64,000 nt of DNA from Neptuniibacter caesariensis. Lineage in GTDB: Bacteria; Pseudomonadota; Gammaproteobacteria; Pseudomonadales; Balneatricaceae. This document shows positions 53,297 through 62,391 of this stretch, piece after piece. Numbering within the stretch: the first letter of the stretch is position 1; each line of letters begins with the position of its first letter. The notes beneath the pieces were generated by a model, which was given only the letters and a program-made list of their open reading frames with translations, was not told where the DNA came from and ran no database searches. The stretch covers positions 1,218,607 through 1,282,606 of the forward strand of contig NZ_CH724125.1 in NCBI RefSeq assembly GCF_000153345.1, given 5' to 3'. Made by a program: the position numbers and the translations under genes.

Positions 53297-54088
53297 TTAC
53301 TCAGTTGTCTCTTTTACAATTTTTGCTTTGTGTTCTTTCTTACGGAATACGTGGGCCTGATCCTTGTCATACAAGTAGGAATCAGCAAAATCATCGCTAT
53401 CCAGTACATGGCCTACCAGTATCAGCGCGGTTCGGGTGAAGCCCTTTTCACGCACTTTAGCGACAATATCCTTTAGCGTGCCGGTCACTTTGTCCTGATC
53501 CGGCCAGGAGCTGCGATAGCACACCGCTACCGGGCAATCTTCGCCATAATGGGGAATCAGCTCTTCAACAATCTTGTGGATACGCGTTACGCCCAGGTGA
53601 ATCGCCAGCGTTGCGCCACTCTGTGCCAGCTGTGGCAGACGCTCACGTTCCGGGAACGGCGTCTTGCCTTCATAACGGGTCATAATGATCGTCTGGGATA
53701 CCCCGGACAGGGTCAGCTCTTTCTTCAGATAAGCGGCTGAAGCGGCTACTGCGCTAACACCCGGTATCACTTCATAGTCGATACCTTCCGCTTCAAGACG
53801 GCGGATCTGTTCACCAATCGCACCGTAAAGGGAAGGATCACCACACTGAAGCCGCGCAACGTCTTTACCCTCTTTATGGGCCTGAACGATATGCTCGGTA
53901 ATCTGATCCAGATCGATAGTCGCGGTATCGATGATCTTCTCCGCCTTACCTTCCACTGCGTCTAAAACTTCGCGCGGGATCAGCGAACCGGCATAAAGCA
54001 CGACCGGGCACTCTTGCAGCACACGATGACCTTTCAGGGTCATTAATTCAGGATCACCGGGACCGGCACCGATAAAGTAAACTGTCAT
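53297..54088 (-). CDS. cobM: Precorrin-4 C11-methyltransferase CobM/CbiF
   Basis: This 263-residue SAM-dependent methyltransferase of the uroporphyrin methylase fold begins VYFIGAGPGDPELMTLKG. It has the second signature LQCGDPSLYGAIGEQ and EVIPGVSAVAASAAYL. It methylates C11 of (cobalt-)precorrin-4. The C-terminus has a Lys-rich extension of about 20 residues (FRKKEHKAKIVKE) beyond the usual end. Confidence 0.94.
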   Translation of the reverse strand: MTVYFIGAGPGDPELMTLKGHRVLQECPVVLYAGSLIPREVLDAVEGKAEKIIDTATIDLDQITEHIVQAHKEGKDVARLQCGDPSLYGAIGEQIRRLEAEGIDYEVIPGVSAVAASAAYLKKELTLSGVSQTIIMTRYEGKTPFPERERLPQLAQSGATLAIHLGVTRIHKIVEELIPHYGEDCPVAVCYRSSWPDQDKVTGTLKDIVAKVREKGFTRTALILVGHVLDSDDFADSYLYDKDQAHVFRKKEHKAKIVKETTE

Positions 54089-54120
54089 TTCGTTTCCTTA
54101 ATTATTGGATCTGTATGTAG

Positions 54121-54211
54121 AGATATTTTTCTCTGACGAGGCTAAAGCGCACACAGAAGCGGAGTTTACGAGTAGTAAATGAGCATTCGAGTACGCTTTA
54201 AACGAAGTCAG
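54121..54211. repeat. Palindromic intergenic element between cobJ and cobM
   Basis: Outer arms CTGAC...TAAAGCG (54133-54149) and CGCTTTA...GTCAG (54194-54211) enclose a small TTTAC-GAGTA-GTAAA stem (54165-54179). It differs in sequence from the GTAGGAG repeats. It may be a separate extragenic repeat family or an RNA structure within the operon. Confidence 0.5.
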
Positions 54212-54234
54212 GGGAAAATAGATCACGTACAGGC

Positions 54235-55011
54235 CTATAATTTCTTCGAGTAGCCGCGTGGGGTATATACCCACTCTTTACTGCCATTCACAATATGGCG
54301 GGACTCACTATTCCCCACACTCACCAAGGTGAACATATCCACATCTTTAGCATCCAGCTCGCCCAGTGTGATAATACGGATCGACTCATCTTCACGGGTT
54401 AACTGACGTCCCAACAGCACAGGCGTTTCCGCCGGGCGGTACTGCAACAGAATGTCGCGGGCATGGTTAAGCTGCCAATCGCGTTTTTTCGATACCGGGT
54501 TGTAGAAGGAGATAACAAAATCACCGGTGCCGGCACTATGAATACGCTTTTCGATGGTTTCCCAAGGGGTTAAAAGATCAGAAAGCGAGACAGTGCAGAA
54601 GTCATGACCCAGCATCGCACCCACGCGGCTCGCGCCCGCCTGCATCGCGGAGATACCCGGGATCACCTCGATCTCAACATCCAGCCATTCAGGATGGTCT
54701 TCTTTACCCTGTAGCTGCTGGTCCAGCAGTTCAAATACCAGTGTCGCCATCGCATAGATACCGATATCGCCACTGGAGATCAGCGCGGTGGTTTTACCAC
54801 TTGCCGCCAGCTCTAAAGCTAAACGTGCACGACCAATCTCTTCGCCTAATGGCAGATCATGGTGCTGTTTGTTATCACAAACATCGCCCAACAGATCCAG
54901 ATAGAGGCCATATGCCACCAGATCAGAGCTTGCGGCAATTGCTTCCAGCGCTTTTGGCGCGACTAGTTTGCTGTCGCCAGGGCCCGTGCCCACTACAAAT
55001 AGTTTTGACAT
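54235..55011 (-). CDS. cobJ: Precorrin-3B C17-methyltransferase CobJ/CbiH
   Basis: This 258-residue methyltransferase begins LFVVGTGPGDSKLVAPKA and has ISSGDIGIYAMATLV and EVIPGISAMQAGASRVGA. It methylates C17 and contracts the ring. In the anaerobic route CbiH performs this on cobalt-precorrin-3. No fusion partner is present. It lies 13 bp downstream of cbiG, the usual anaerobic partner. Confidence 0.94.
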   Translation of the reverse strand: MSKLFVVGTGPGDSKLVAPKALEAIAASSDLVAYGLYLDLLGDVCDNKQHHDLPLGEEIGRARLALELAASGKTTALISSGDIGIYAMATLVFELLDQQLQGKEDHPEWLDVEIEVIPGISAMQAGASRVGAMLGHDFCTVSLSDLLTPWETIEKRIHSAGTGDFVISFYNPVSKKRDWQLNHARDILLQYRPAETPVLLGRQLTREDESIRIITLGELDAKDVDMFTLVSVGNSESRHIVNGSKEWVYTPRGYSKKL

Positions 55012-55024
55012 TCAATTCTCTTAA

Positions 55025-55807
55025 TTAATTCTCGATGCTAGAAGCATCTCTTACACCGGAATAACTACGGGCAATCGCACAGGTAGCTTTCGTGGTTTTC
55101 AGTTTGTTCAGAACCAGTTCGGGTTGCTGACCGGTATGCTGTTTCGCACTGTATAGCGCAGCCGACTCAGCGACACCGTAGACACCGACGGTTTTAAAGA
55201 CATAATCAGAGCGGGTACTGAGTAGCGGTTCCATCTCAGCTAACTGGTGTCTATCCCAGGTCTGATAAGGTTTATTCAGTTTTTTGGCTAATTGAATCAG
55301 GCCCACTTCATCTGCCTTGATATCAATACTGCTGATCGAACTGACCTGATCCAACGTTAAGCCCGCTTGTTGCAGACAATCCATCAGCAGCTTTTCCAAT
55401 TCATCGATCGGGCAGCCTCGCTCACAGCCCATCCCCACGCTATATATCGGATTAAGATACCCATTAGCCGTGGTAATCACCGGCTGGGCATCCAGCAGTC
55501 TGGATACTTCAAGCGCCCAGTTGTTTGCTCCCCCTTCGTGGCCCGATAACAGCGGGATGACAAACTTACCCTGCTCATCGATCACCAGCACCGGTGGATC
55601 CTGGTATTTATCCTGTAACACCGGCGCCAGGGTCCGCATAACAATCCCGGTAGCACAGATAAAGATCAGTCGGTCACCATTTTTAAAAAAGCCCTGCACC
55701 TGCTCAGCAAATGGCTGCGGTTTATACACCAGATCTGCATCCAGTTTTGAGGCAAGCCGCACTCCCAGATTCTTACCGGCTTCAGTGAGGGTAATGATTC
55801 TGATCAT
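55025..55807 (-). CDS. cbiG: Cobalt-precorrin-5A hydrolase CbiG
   Basis: This 260-residue protein has the CbiG N-terminal domain (ITLTEAGKNLGVRL, IFICATGIVMRTLAP), the central domain (LLSGHEGGANNWALEVS), and a C-terminal CobE-like domain (GMGCERGCPIDELEKLL). It opens the delta-lactone of cobalt-precorrin-5A and releases acetaldehyde, a step specific to the early-cobalt route. It is shorter than many CbiG proteins (about 330-350), with a reduced middle. Confidence 0.92.
   Translation of the reverse strand: MIRIITLTEAGKNLGVRLASKLDADLVYKPQPFAEQVQGFFKNGDRLIFICATGIVMRTLAPVLQDKYQDPPVLVIDEQGKFVIPLLSGHEGGANNWALEVSRLLDAQPVITTANGYLNPIYSVGMGCERGCPIDELEKLLMDCLQQAGLTLDQVSSISSIDIKADEVGLIQLAKKLNKPYQTWDRHQLAEMEPLLSTRSDYVFKTVGVYGVAESAALYSAKQHTGQQPELVLNKLKTTKATCAIARSYSGVRDASSIEN
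55034..55055. repeat. REP-like hairpin
   Basis: GATGCT-AGA-AGCATC is followed by TCTTACA, a variant of the GTAGGAG repeat (minus-strand TGTAAGAG head). It overlaps the 3' end of cbiG. Confidence 0.5.
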
Positions 55808-55824
55808 TAGCTAAATGCCTTTTC

Positions 55825-55846
55825 GCTCACGGGGTGAGCTCCTACA
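55825..55846. repeat. REP-like hairpin
   Basis: GCTCAC-GGG-GTGAGC is followed by TCCTACA. It lies in the 70-bp gap between cobI and cbiG. Confidence 0.65.
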
Positions 55847-55877
55847 GGAACACTGAATAAATCTATAAGAACGAGCA

Positions 55878-56603
55878 TTAGCGACTCTGCCTCTCACTGC
55901 GGGTAATCACAAACAGCGAGAAATAGGGACCGGCTTCGACTTCCAGTTCACGAACATCATTCACGATGCGCTGATTGTCCCGACCGATATATTCCAGATA
56001 CTGGGCATCATCTGAACGGCCACTCTCTTCCAGCAATTTGAGAAGACGGGGTCGTGCCTGGCCCGCTTTCATAATCACTAAAGTGTCATGTTGTTGCAGG
56101 GCTGCCAGGATCTGTTCATCACTATGACGTCCATTAACCACTGCGAAGGACTCTTTCAGCATCGTTAGCGGGTGAACCAGGGTTGCCGCAGCGGCATTAA
56201 CCGAAGTAATACCCGGGACAACTTCACAGCTATAACGATCCTGTAAACGCTCTAACAGATAACTAAACGAACCAAAGAACAACGGATCGCCTTCACAGAG
56301 GAAGATTACATCTAAACCTTGTTCCAGCTGTTCCGCGATGGCAACAGCACCCTGATCATAAGCCTGATTGGCCTTTTCTCGTTCGGTCGACATCGGCATA
56401 TAGATCGGGATACCTGATTGTGCCGAGGTGGCCGAGTAGATCGCCTCAGAAGCGATCTGCTTAGCCTGGGATGCCCCCTTATCATTGACCAGATAACTAA
56501 TCACATCTGCACTCTGAATTAAGCGCCAGGCTTTAACCGTGAGTAGCTCTGGATCTCCGGGACCTACACCGACACCAATAAAACGGCCTTTGACCAGATT
56601 CAT
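55878..56603 (-). CDS. cobI: Precorrin-2 C20-methyltransferase CobI/CbiL
   Basis: This 241-residue methyltransferase begins FIGVGVGPGDPELLTVKA, with FLCEGDPLFFGSFSYL and EVVPGITSVNAAAA. It methylates C20 of precorrin-2 or its cobalt form. The start overlaps the cobL stop as ATGA. Standard length and motifs are intact. Confidence 0.95.
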   Translation of the reverse strand: MNLVKGRFIGVGVGPGDPELLTVKAWRLIQSADVISYLVNDKGASQAKQIASEAIYSATSAQSGIPIYMPMSTEREKANQAYDQGAVAIAEQLEQGLDVIFLCEGDPLFFGSFSYLLERLQDRYSCEVVPGITSVNAAAATLVHPLTMLKESFAVVNGRHSDEQILAALQQHDTLVIMKAGQARPRLLKLLEESGRSDDAQYLEYIGRDNQRIVNDVRELEVEAGPYFSLFVITRSERQSR

Positions 56604-57862
56604 ACCGCAGCTCCGTGTTTTACAAACTTAAACAAATTAACCGGTAGATTCGGTCGATACATTAACTGCCCCGCCAGGGTTTCACCGCGGCTCACAGCAA
56701 CTTGTGTGGTTTCCACCTGGCTATCCGCAGCTTCAGTTCGCTGTTGCCAGAACTGCATCAGCAGCTGTTTGGTATTTTCAGTTACCGCACTGGCCACGAG
56801 TACGCCATCAGGCGGCAACAGTTCCCATACCTGGGCTAGCAGTTGTGGCAATTCGCCATCATTGCCGCCAATAAATACTTTGTTCGGAGTCGTCAGCCCT
56901 TGCAGGACTTCAGGCGCTCGCCCCTCAATAACCTGCAAATTACTGACGACACCAAATCGTGTGCGGTTTGCTTGCAGACATTGCAAACGTTCTGGGTGGT
57001 GCTCTATCGCATTCACAGTCGCTAAGGGTTGCCAGTAAGCCAATTCAACCGCAACACCACCGCAACCTGCACCAATATCCCAGACCTGATCACCACGGCT
57101 CAGTTGCATCAGCGAGAGTATCGTCAGTCTGACCTCCCGCTTACTGATCATCCCTTTACCGGGCTTATCAGTATCGGTAATAAAGTACCGGTCGGGGATA
57201 CCCGGAAACTCGGGTAGATACCCCTCATTGCTCCCCGGCTCCACCAAGGTCAGGTGTAGCGGATCAAAGTCATTTTGAGCCGCCACTAATTCCGCAGCGG
57301 AAAACGCCCTGATCTGCTCCTCGGGATAACCCAGCGTTTCTAACACCGTCAGTTGTGCTTGTGGAAAACCGCAATCGATGCAACTTTTCGCAATCGCCTG
57401 TGGGTGACTTTGGCTATCGGTCAGGATCAGCAGTGGCTGATTCTGGCGTAAACGTGTTTTCAACTTGCCCAAAGGCCGTCCATGCAGGCTCAAGACTTCG
57501 AGATCCTGCAACGCGATACCTAAACGGTGACAAGCGGTTTGTAAGCTGGATACCGCCGGATAAAACTTCAGATCAGTTTGCGCAAAGTTACGGCTAAACC
57601 AACGACCGATGCCATAAAACAACGGATCACCAGAAGCCAGAATCATTACCGACTTCTGCTCAGCCAAGGCCCCATCAACCAAGGGTCTCAACTCAGCCAG
57701 CTTTGGTAGCTCAGCGGTCGCTTTGCCGATGGATAGCAGATCTTCAATGGTTGCCAACTGCCGCGCAGAACCAACTACCAGATCAACCTGCTGCAACGAG
57801 CGCTGCGCCTCTGCCGACAGTTCTGCCGTATGCGAAACGCCCAAACCAACCACATGGATCAT
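56600..57862 (-). CDS. cobL: Precorrin-6B methyltransferase/decarboxylase CobL (CbiE-CbiT fusion)
   Basis: This 420-residue bifunctional enzyme has an N-terminal CbiE-type methyltransferase domain (about 1-205; VVGLGVSHTAELS, ILASGDPLFYGIG) that methylates C5. The C-terminal CbiT domain (about 235-415; QVWDIGAGCGGVAVELA) methylates C15 and decarboxylates. The fused form is typical of the aerobic CobL, while anaerobic genomes often encode the parts separately. It overlaps cobH by one base and cobI by four. Confidence 0.95.
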   Translation of the reverse strand: MIHVVGLGVSHTAELSAEAQRSLQQVDLVVGSARQLATIEDLLSIGKATAELPKLAELRPLVDGALAEQKSVMILASGDPLFYGIGRWFSRNFAQTDLKFYPAVSSLQTACHRLGIALQDLEVLSLHGRPLGKLKTRLRQNQPLLILTDSQSHPQAIAKSCIDCGFPQAQLTVLETLGYPEEQIRAFSAAELVAAQNDFDPLHLTLVEPGSNEGYLPEFPGIPDRYFITDTDKPGKGMISKREVRLTILSLMQLSRGDQVWDIGAGCGGVAVELAYWQPLATVNAIEHHPERLQCLQANRTRFGVVSNLQVIEGRAPEVLQGLTTPNKVFIGGNDGELPQLLAQVWELLPPDGVLVASAVTENTKQLLMQFWQQRTEAADSQVETTQVAVSRGETLAGQLMYRPNLPVNLFKFVKHGAAV

Positions 57863-58503
57863 TAGTAATATTCCCCGCGGTTACAGCGCAGTAACGCATT
57901 GCAGCTGGCCGCTGAAACCGCGCTTCCGCCTTGTCGCCCAAGCAGGGTGATACATTCTATCCCCAGTTGTTCATGAACATCCCAGAGTGCCTGCTTAGAT
58001 TCAGCCGCGCCAACAAAGCCTACCGGCATACCAATAATCAACGCCGGCTTCCCCGCGCCCTTTTCGATCATCTCCAGCAAACGGAACAATGCGGTTGGGG
58101 CATTACCAATCACCACGACACTTCCGGCTAATGATTCACGCCATAGTTCGACGGCTGCCATAGAACGGGTTTCGCCGGTTTCTTTTGCCAACTCAACGGT
58201 TCGCGGGTCATTCAGATAACAGCTCGGCAAACGTGAAATCATCCGTTTCGTGATGCCCTGACGGACCATCTCCACATCACAGAGAATCTCACACTCCTCA
58301 GCCAATGCAGCCATGCCCGATTCACAGGCATTTTTGCTAAAACGCACCTGTTCAGCCAGCTCCGGCATACCCAGACTGTGTACAATGCGCATCACAACCT
58401 GCTGCTGTTCGCGGTCAAAATGGCTGAGTTCGGTCAGCTTACGAATCTGTCGGAAGCTGTCTTTCTCGATTGCCTGTGGATTAATTTCGTACTCAAACGC
58501 CAC
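57862..58503 (-). CDS. cobH: Precorrin-8X methylmutase CobH/CbiC
   Basis: This 213-residue enzyme shifts the C11 methyl group to C12. Catalytic His42 lies in VMRIVHSLGMPE. AVELWRESLAGSVVVIGNAPTA and PVGFVGAAESK are family blocks. It lies 18 bp downstream of cobK and overlaps cobL by one base. Confidence 0.95.
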   Translation of the reverse strand: MAFEYEINPQAIEKDSFRQIRKLTELSHFDREQQQVVMRIVHSLGMPELAEQVRFSKNACESGMAALAEECEILCDVEMVRQGITKRMISRLPSCYLNDPRTVELAKETGETRSMAAVELWRESLAGSVVVIGNAPTALFRLLEMIEKGAGKPALIIGMPVGFVGAAESKQALWDVHEQLGIECITLLGRQGGSAVSAASCNALLRCNRGEYY

Positions 58504-58521
58504 GCTGATTCTTACCTACTA

Positions 58522-59292
58522 TCATCTGGACTCGTTAACTCGGGTTCCGATCGCGTCAACACAGTCTGTTATATCTCGAAAAATCTGATCCGCTTCGGGA
58601 AGTTCCGGGCGCTCTAACATGAACACTTCGATTCCCAACTCTCTGGCTGCAATTAGCTTAGCTTCTGTCGCAGCCCCACCACTATTCTTACTGATCAGTA
58701 GATCGGTCCGATGCTTTTCCAACAGGGCCCGTTCATCCTGATGGTTAAACGGGCCTATCGCTTTGAGCCATTGCATACTGTCTGGCAATGTTGCTTGCGC
58801 AGGTGCCGCTGTACGGAACACCTGTTTCTGCCCATTGTGCTGTGCATAAACACTAAACTGATCAATCTCCTGCTGGGATAACTGACCCGCGGTTAACAAC
58901 ACAGCTTTATAACTTTCAGCCGCAGCGATCAGCGACTGCATATCGGTAAAGCTTTGCCACTTATCACCCTGCTGCGCTTTCCAGGCTTCACGGTGGAAAC
59001 GCCAGCAAGGAAGTCCCAACGTTTTAGCCGCCCTCACAGCTGAAGTACTCATGGTTTGAGCAAAGGGGTGGGTCACATCCAAAAGAAGATCGATCTGCTC
59101 ATCTTTTAGATAAGTCTCCAAGCCACCGTGTTGGCTAAAACCACCGGAGATCACCTCACAAGGCAGTTGTGGAATTCTGACTAATCCTGCAACGCTGTAG
59201 ATCACCCGGTTATCGATTAATAAACCTTTCTGATCCAGGCCCTTCACCACTTTTCGCGCATCTGAAGTGCCACCAAGAATCAGGATATTCAC
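58522..59292 (-). CDS. cobK: Precorrin-6A reductase CobK/CbiJ
   Basis: This 256-residue NAD(P)H-dependent reductase begins ILILGGTSDARKVVKGL, with DVTHPFAQTMS and the C-terminal TDLLISKNSGGAATEAK signature. It reduces precorrin-6A, or the cobalt form if the early route is used. The start overlaps the cbiD stop by four bases. Confidence 0.94.
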   Translation of the reverse strand: MNILILGGTSDARKVVKGLDQKGLLIDNRVIYSVAGLVRIPQLPCEVISGGFSQHGGLETYLKDEQIDLLLDVTHPFAQTMSTSAVRAAKTLGLPCWRFHREAWKAQQGDKWQSFTDMQSLIAAAESYKAVLLTAGQLSQQEIDQFSVYAQHNGQKQVFRTAAPAQATLPDSMQWLKAIGPFNHQDERALLEKHRTDLLISKNSGGAATEAKLIAARELGIEVFMLERPELPEADQIFRDITDCVDAIGTRVNESR

Positions 59293-60452
59293 TCAGTTTC
59301 TCCTGCGCTATTCTCAGAAACATCTTTGCCCTTTGCTTTTGCTCGACCTTGCGCATGGCCGACAAAATTACCTTTTCGATCTGTCGCCCATACTTCAATC
59401 TCTACTTGTGGCTGGGTTTTATGCACAACCTCTTCTGCGACCAATAACGCCTGAGTGCACACGGCCTGAGCCAGATCGATCTCAGCGGTTTGGCAAAGCT
59501 TCAGCACTCCCATACTGGTATTCGCGTTAGCGATCTTCTCCAACAACGGCGCATTAGCTCCCAGTTTTTCAGCCAATAAAGCCATATGCTGAAAGTCGAT
59601 ACTGGAGCTACGGCTATTCAGATCCATATGACCGTTGGCCAGTTTGGTCATTTTACCAAAGCCACCGCAAATACTGAGCTTGGCCACCGGCGCTTTGCGC
59701 AGATGCTTAAGCAGAGCCCCGACAAAATCTCCCATCTCAATCAAGGCCATCTCGTCAAGATCGTAGTGAGCTTTGATCGCAGCCTCACTGGTACTGCCGG
59801 TAGTCGCTGCCAGATGCTTAATCCCATTGGCTTTTGCAACGTCCACACCCTGGCGGATCGAAGCGATATAAGCGGCGCAGGAGTATGGACGAACAATACC
59901 CGTGGTCCCCAGAATCGATAAACCACCGACAATACCCAAACGCGGATTCATAGTTTTCAAAGCGATCTGCTCGCCCTTTTCCACGCCGACGGCCACTTCA
60001 AAACCACCTTGATAGCCATAAACCTCAGCGGCCTTTTGCAGGTGATCAGTCATCATCTGCCGAGGGACCGGATTAATGGCAGGCTCACCCACCTCTAATA
60101 CCAACCCCTCACGGGTAACTGTACCTACACCTTCGGCCGGTTTAAAAACGATTCCTGGTTCAGTGGTCAACCGCAGCTGTACAAATACCGTGGCCCCATG
60201 GGTCACATCCGGATCATCACCGGCATCTTTAATGGTTGCAGCGCGTACACCTTTCTCTTCGGCAAACAGCTGGTAAGCGATGATCTCCAGCTCGACCAAC
60301 TGCCCACGCGGCAAAAGCACTTCAACAGTTTGCGGTTGTTTGCCCGCTAATAGCGCCTGAGCAGCAGCCACACAACAGGCAGTCGCACAGCAACCGGTGG
60401 TTAAACCGCTGCGCAACTCCTGTTGTTGATTTTCGCTACTCTCAGGCCACAT
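59289..60452 (-). CDS. cbiD: Cobalt-precorrin-5B C1-methyltransferase CbiD
   Basis: This 387-residue enzyme starts after a short extension with LRSGLTTGCCATAC, followed by VGTVTREGLVLEVGEPAINP, GGFGKMTKLANGHMDLNSR, and SLLGTTGIVRP-like LGTTGIVRP. It methylates C1 in the early-cobalt route, a step done differently when CobG/CobF are used. No cobG or cobF is in the window. It lies between cobB and cobK. Confidence 0.95.
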   Translation of the reverse strand: MWPESSENQQQELRSGLTTGCCATACCVAAAQALLAGKQPQTVEVLLPRGQLVELEIIAYQLFAEEKGVRAATIKDAGDDPDVTHGATVFVQLRLTTEPGIVFKPAEGVGTVTREGLVLEVGEPAINPVPRQMMTDHLQKAAEVYGYQGGFEVAVGVEKGEQIALKTMNPRLGIVGGLSILGTTGIVRPYSCAAYIASIRQGVDVAKANGIKHLAATTGSTSEAAIKAHYDLDEMALIEMGDFVGALLKHLRKAPVAKLSICGGFGKMTKLANGHMDLNSRSSSIDFQHMALLAEKLGANAPLLEKIANANTSMGVLKLCQTAEIDLAQAVCTQALLVAEEVVHKTQPQVEIEVWATDRKGNFVGHAQGRAKAKGKDVSENSAGETE

Positions 60453-60464
60453 GTGAGATCTCGG

Positions 60465-61796
60465 TTACCCTTCTAAGTTTCCGCTGAATATCGCAGCAAT
60501 GGCTTCTGGATTGGAAGCAAAGAACAGATGTAGATAACTTGCTGTCAGCCCCTTCTCACGGTAGATCGACTCTCCTGGCGCCGGATGGCGCTGGCGACGA
60601 CCATAGCCGACGGGCTCGGGCGTTCCTGCGCTGCGTGAACGGTGATGGGCATGCGCCTGAACTTCACCTTCAGGTAACATCGCCGTTTGCATCCCCTGAC
60701 AACCTCGTTTACCGCGCATCGCGCCATGGCCCTGAAGCAGGCCCGCCATTGGCCTACAGTTATCTTCCAGATCCGTGAGGTCTTCTAGGCAGTATAGAAA
60801 CCCACCACACTCAGCCAGGATCGGTTTGCCGACCAGATGGAAATCACGCACCTGCACCTGCATCTTATGATTATCTGATAACGCCTGCGCATGCAGCTCG
60901 GGATAACCTCCCGGCAACCATAAGCTATCGGCTTCTGGCAGTGTCGAATCATGTAGCGGCGAGAAGAATTTCAGCTCCGCGCCCATCTGTTCAAGCAAAC
61001 GCAGATTGGCATCATAGATAAAGCTAAACGCTTCATCTTTGGCGATCGCAATCGTTTTGCCTTGCAGTAGCGGTTCAACCTCAGGTAGCTGGGCACTGAA
61101 AAATTCCACAGGCTCAGGCAATTCAGTAATTTTGTTTGCTTCTGCTAACGGGCCTTTAATCCACTCAGCTCCCAGTGTAAAACGGTGCTCTAATTCATCG
61201 CGAACCTCTTCAGCCTGAACCAGACCTAAGTGACGCTCCGGCAACGCTACTTCAGGATCTCGAGCAAGGGTCGCCAGCATAGGTAGCGATTCAGGGAGCG
61301 CATCACGAATGAGCTGAGCGTGGCGCTCTGTGCCACAGTTATTCGCGATTAAACCAGCTACAGATATATCCGAACGGTAATTGGCTAAACCCATCGCAAT
61401 CGCAGCTGCGGTCTGCGCCATCCCTTTAACATTCATCACAATTGCAACCGGAATATTAAAACGGGCCGCTAGATCAGCACTGGAAGGTTCACCATCGAAC
61501 ATCCCCATAGCGCCTTCAACCAGGATCAGATCAGCCGTTTGCGCAGCTTCAAAAAGTTTCTGCTGGCAGTAGTTCTCACCGGCCATCCACAGATCCAGCT
61601 GTTCAACATCCTGACCACTGGCCTGCGCCAGAATCTGAGGATCCAGATAATCTGGTCCGGTTTTAAATACCCGCACCACTTTACCCTGGTCACGGAAATA
61701 GCGCGCCAGCGCAGCGGTGATGGTGGTTTTTCCTTCACCGGAACTCGGCGCTGTCAGGAACAGTGCCGGACAACTTACAGATTGCTGCGATGCCAT
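60465..61796 (-). CDS. cobB: Cobyrinate a,c-diamide synthase CobB/CbiA
   Basis: This 443-residue glutamine amidotransferase amidates the a and c carboxylates. The synthetase half has P-loop APSSGEGKTT near residue 17 and EGAMGMFDG. The glutaminase half has the nucleophile in ILAECGGFLYCLE and the C-terminal ASYLHLFFASNP. The ATG overlaps the cobO stop by one base (TAATG). A Gly/Arg/Gln-rich loop before the C-terminus (AHHRSRSAGTPEP) is typical of this enzyme. Confidence 0.94.
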   Translation of the reverse strand: MASQQSVSCPALFLTAPSSGEGKTTITAALARYFRDQGKVVRVFKTGPDYLDPQILAQASGQDVEQLDLWMAGENYCQQKLFEAAQTADLILVEGAMGMFDGEPSSADLAARFNIPVAIVMNVKGMAQTAAAIAMGLANYRSDISVAGLIANNCGTERHAQLIRDALPESLPMLATLARDPEVALPERHLGLVQAEEVRDELEHRFTLGAEWIKGPLAEANKITELPEPVEFFSAQLPEVEPLLQGKTIAIAKDEAFSFIYDANLRLLEQMGAELKFFSPLHDSTLPEADSLWLPGGYPELHAQALSDNHKMQVQVRDFHLVGKPILAECGGFLYCLEDLTDLEDNCRPMAGLLQGHGAMRGKRGCQGMQTAMLPEGEVQAHAHHRSRSAGTPEPVGYGRRQRHPAPGESIYREKGLTASYLHLFFASNPEAIAAIFSGNLEG

Positions 61797-62383
61797 TAGA
61801 ATTCGATCCCTGCCTGTGCTTTGACACCCAAACGGAAGGCATGACGCTCATCCCGGATACTGCTGATCGTATCTGCGATCTCTTCCAACCCTTCCGGCAT
61901 GACCCGACCAGTAATCATCACATGCTGATTTTTTGGTCGGTTCTTCAGTGCTTCAATCACGGGCTCAAGCGGTAGATATTTGTACTTGAACATATAGCTA
62001 AGCTCATCGAAGACCAGCATCTCGTAACTGTTATCTTGCAGGTATTGCTCGGCCAAAGCCCAGGCTTTTTCAGCTGCGGCAATATCCTGCGATTTATCCT
62101 GAGTTTCCCAGGTAAAGCCATGCCCCATGACATTCCAGTCGATCAGTTCATGATCACGGAACAGTTTAAATTCGCCCGTTTCGGTACGGCCTTTTACAAA
62201 TTGAATCACCGCTGCTTTTTTTCCGTGCCCCACACAACGCGCCATTGTGCCAAAAGCTGAACTGCTCTTACCCTTACCGTTGCCTTTTAGCAGAATAAGT
62301 ACACCACGCTCTTCAGTGGCCTGGGCGATTCGCTTATCGATCACCTCTTTCTTTTTCGCCATACGCTCCTGATGCGTTTTCAT
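61796..62383 (-). CDS. cobO: Cob(I)yrinic acid a,c-diamide adenosyltransferase CobO/BtuR
   Basis: This 195-residue CobA/CobO-type adenosyltransferase has P-loop LKGNGKGKSSSAFG near residue 33, then GHGFTWETQD and LVFDELSYMFKYKYL. It attaches the adenosyl group to cobalt(I) corrinoids. It lies eight bases downstream of the chelatase subunit gene and overlaps cobB. Confidence 0.95.
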   Translation of the reverse strand: MKTHQERMAKKKEVIDKRIAQATEERGVLILLKGNGKGKSSSAFGTMARCVGHGKKAAVIQFVKGRTETGEFKLFRDHELIDWNVMGHGFTWETQDKSQDIAAAEKAWALAEQYLQDNSYEMLVFDELSYMFKYKYLPLEPVIEALKNRPKNQHVMITGRVMPEGLEEIADTISSIRDERHAFRLGVKAQAGIEF

Positions 62384-62391
62384 ATCGGTCC

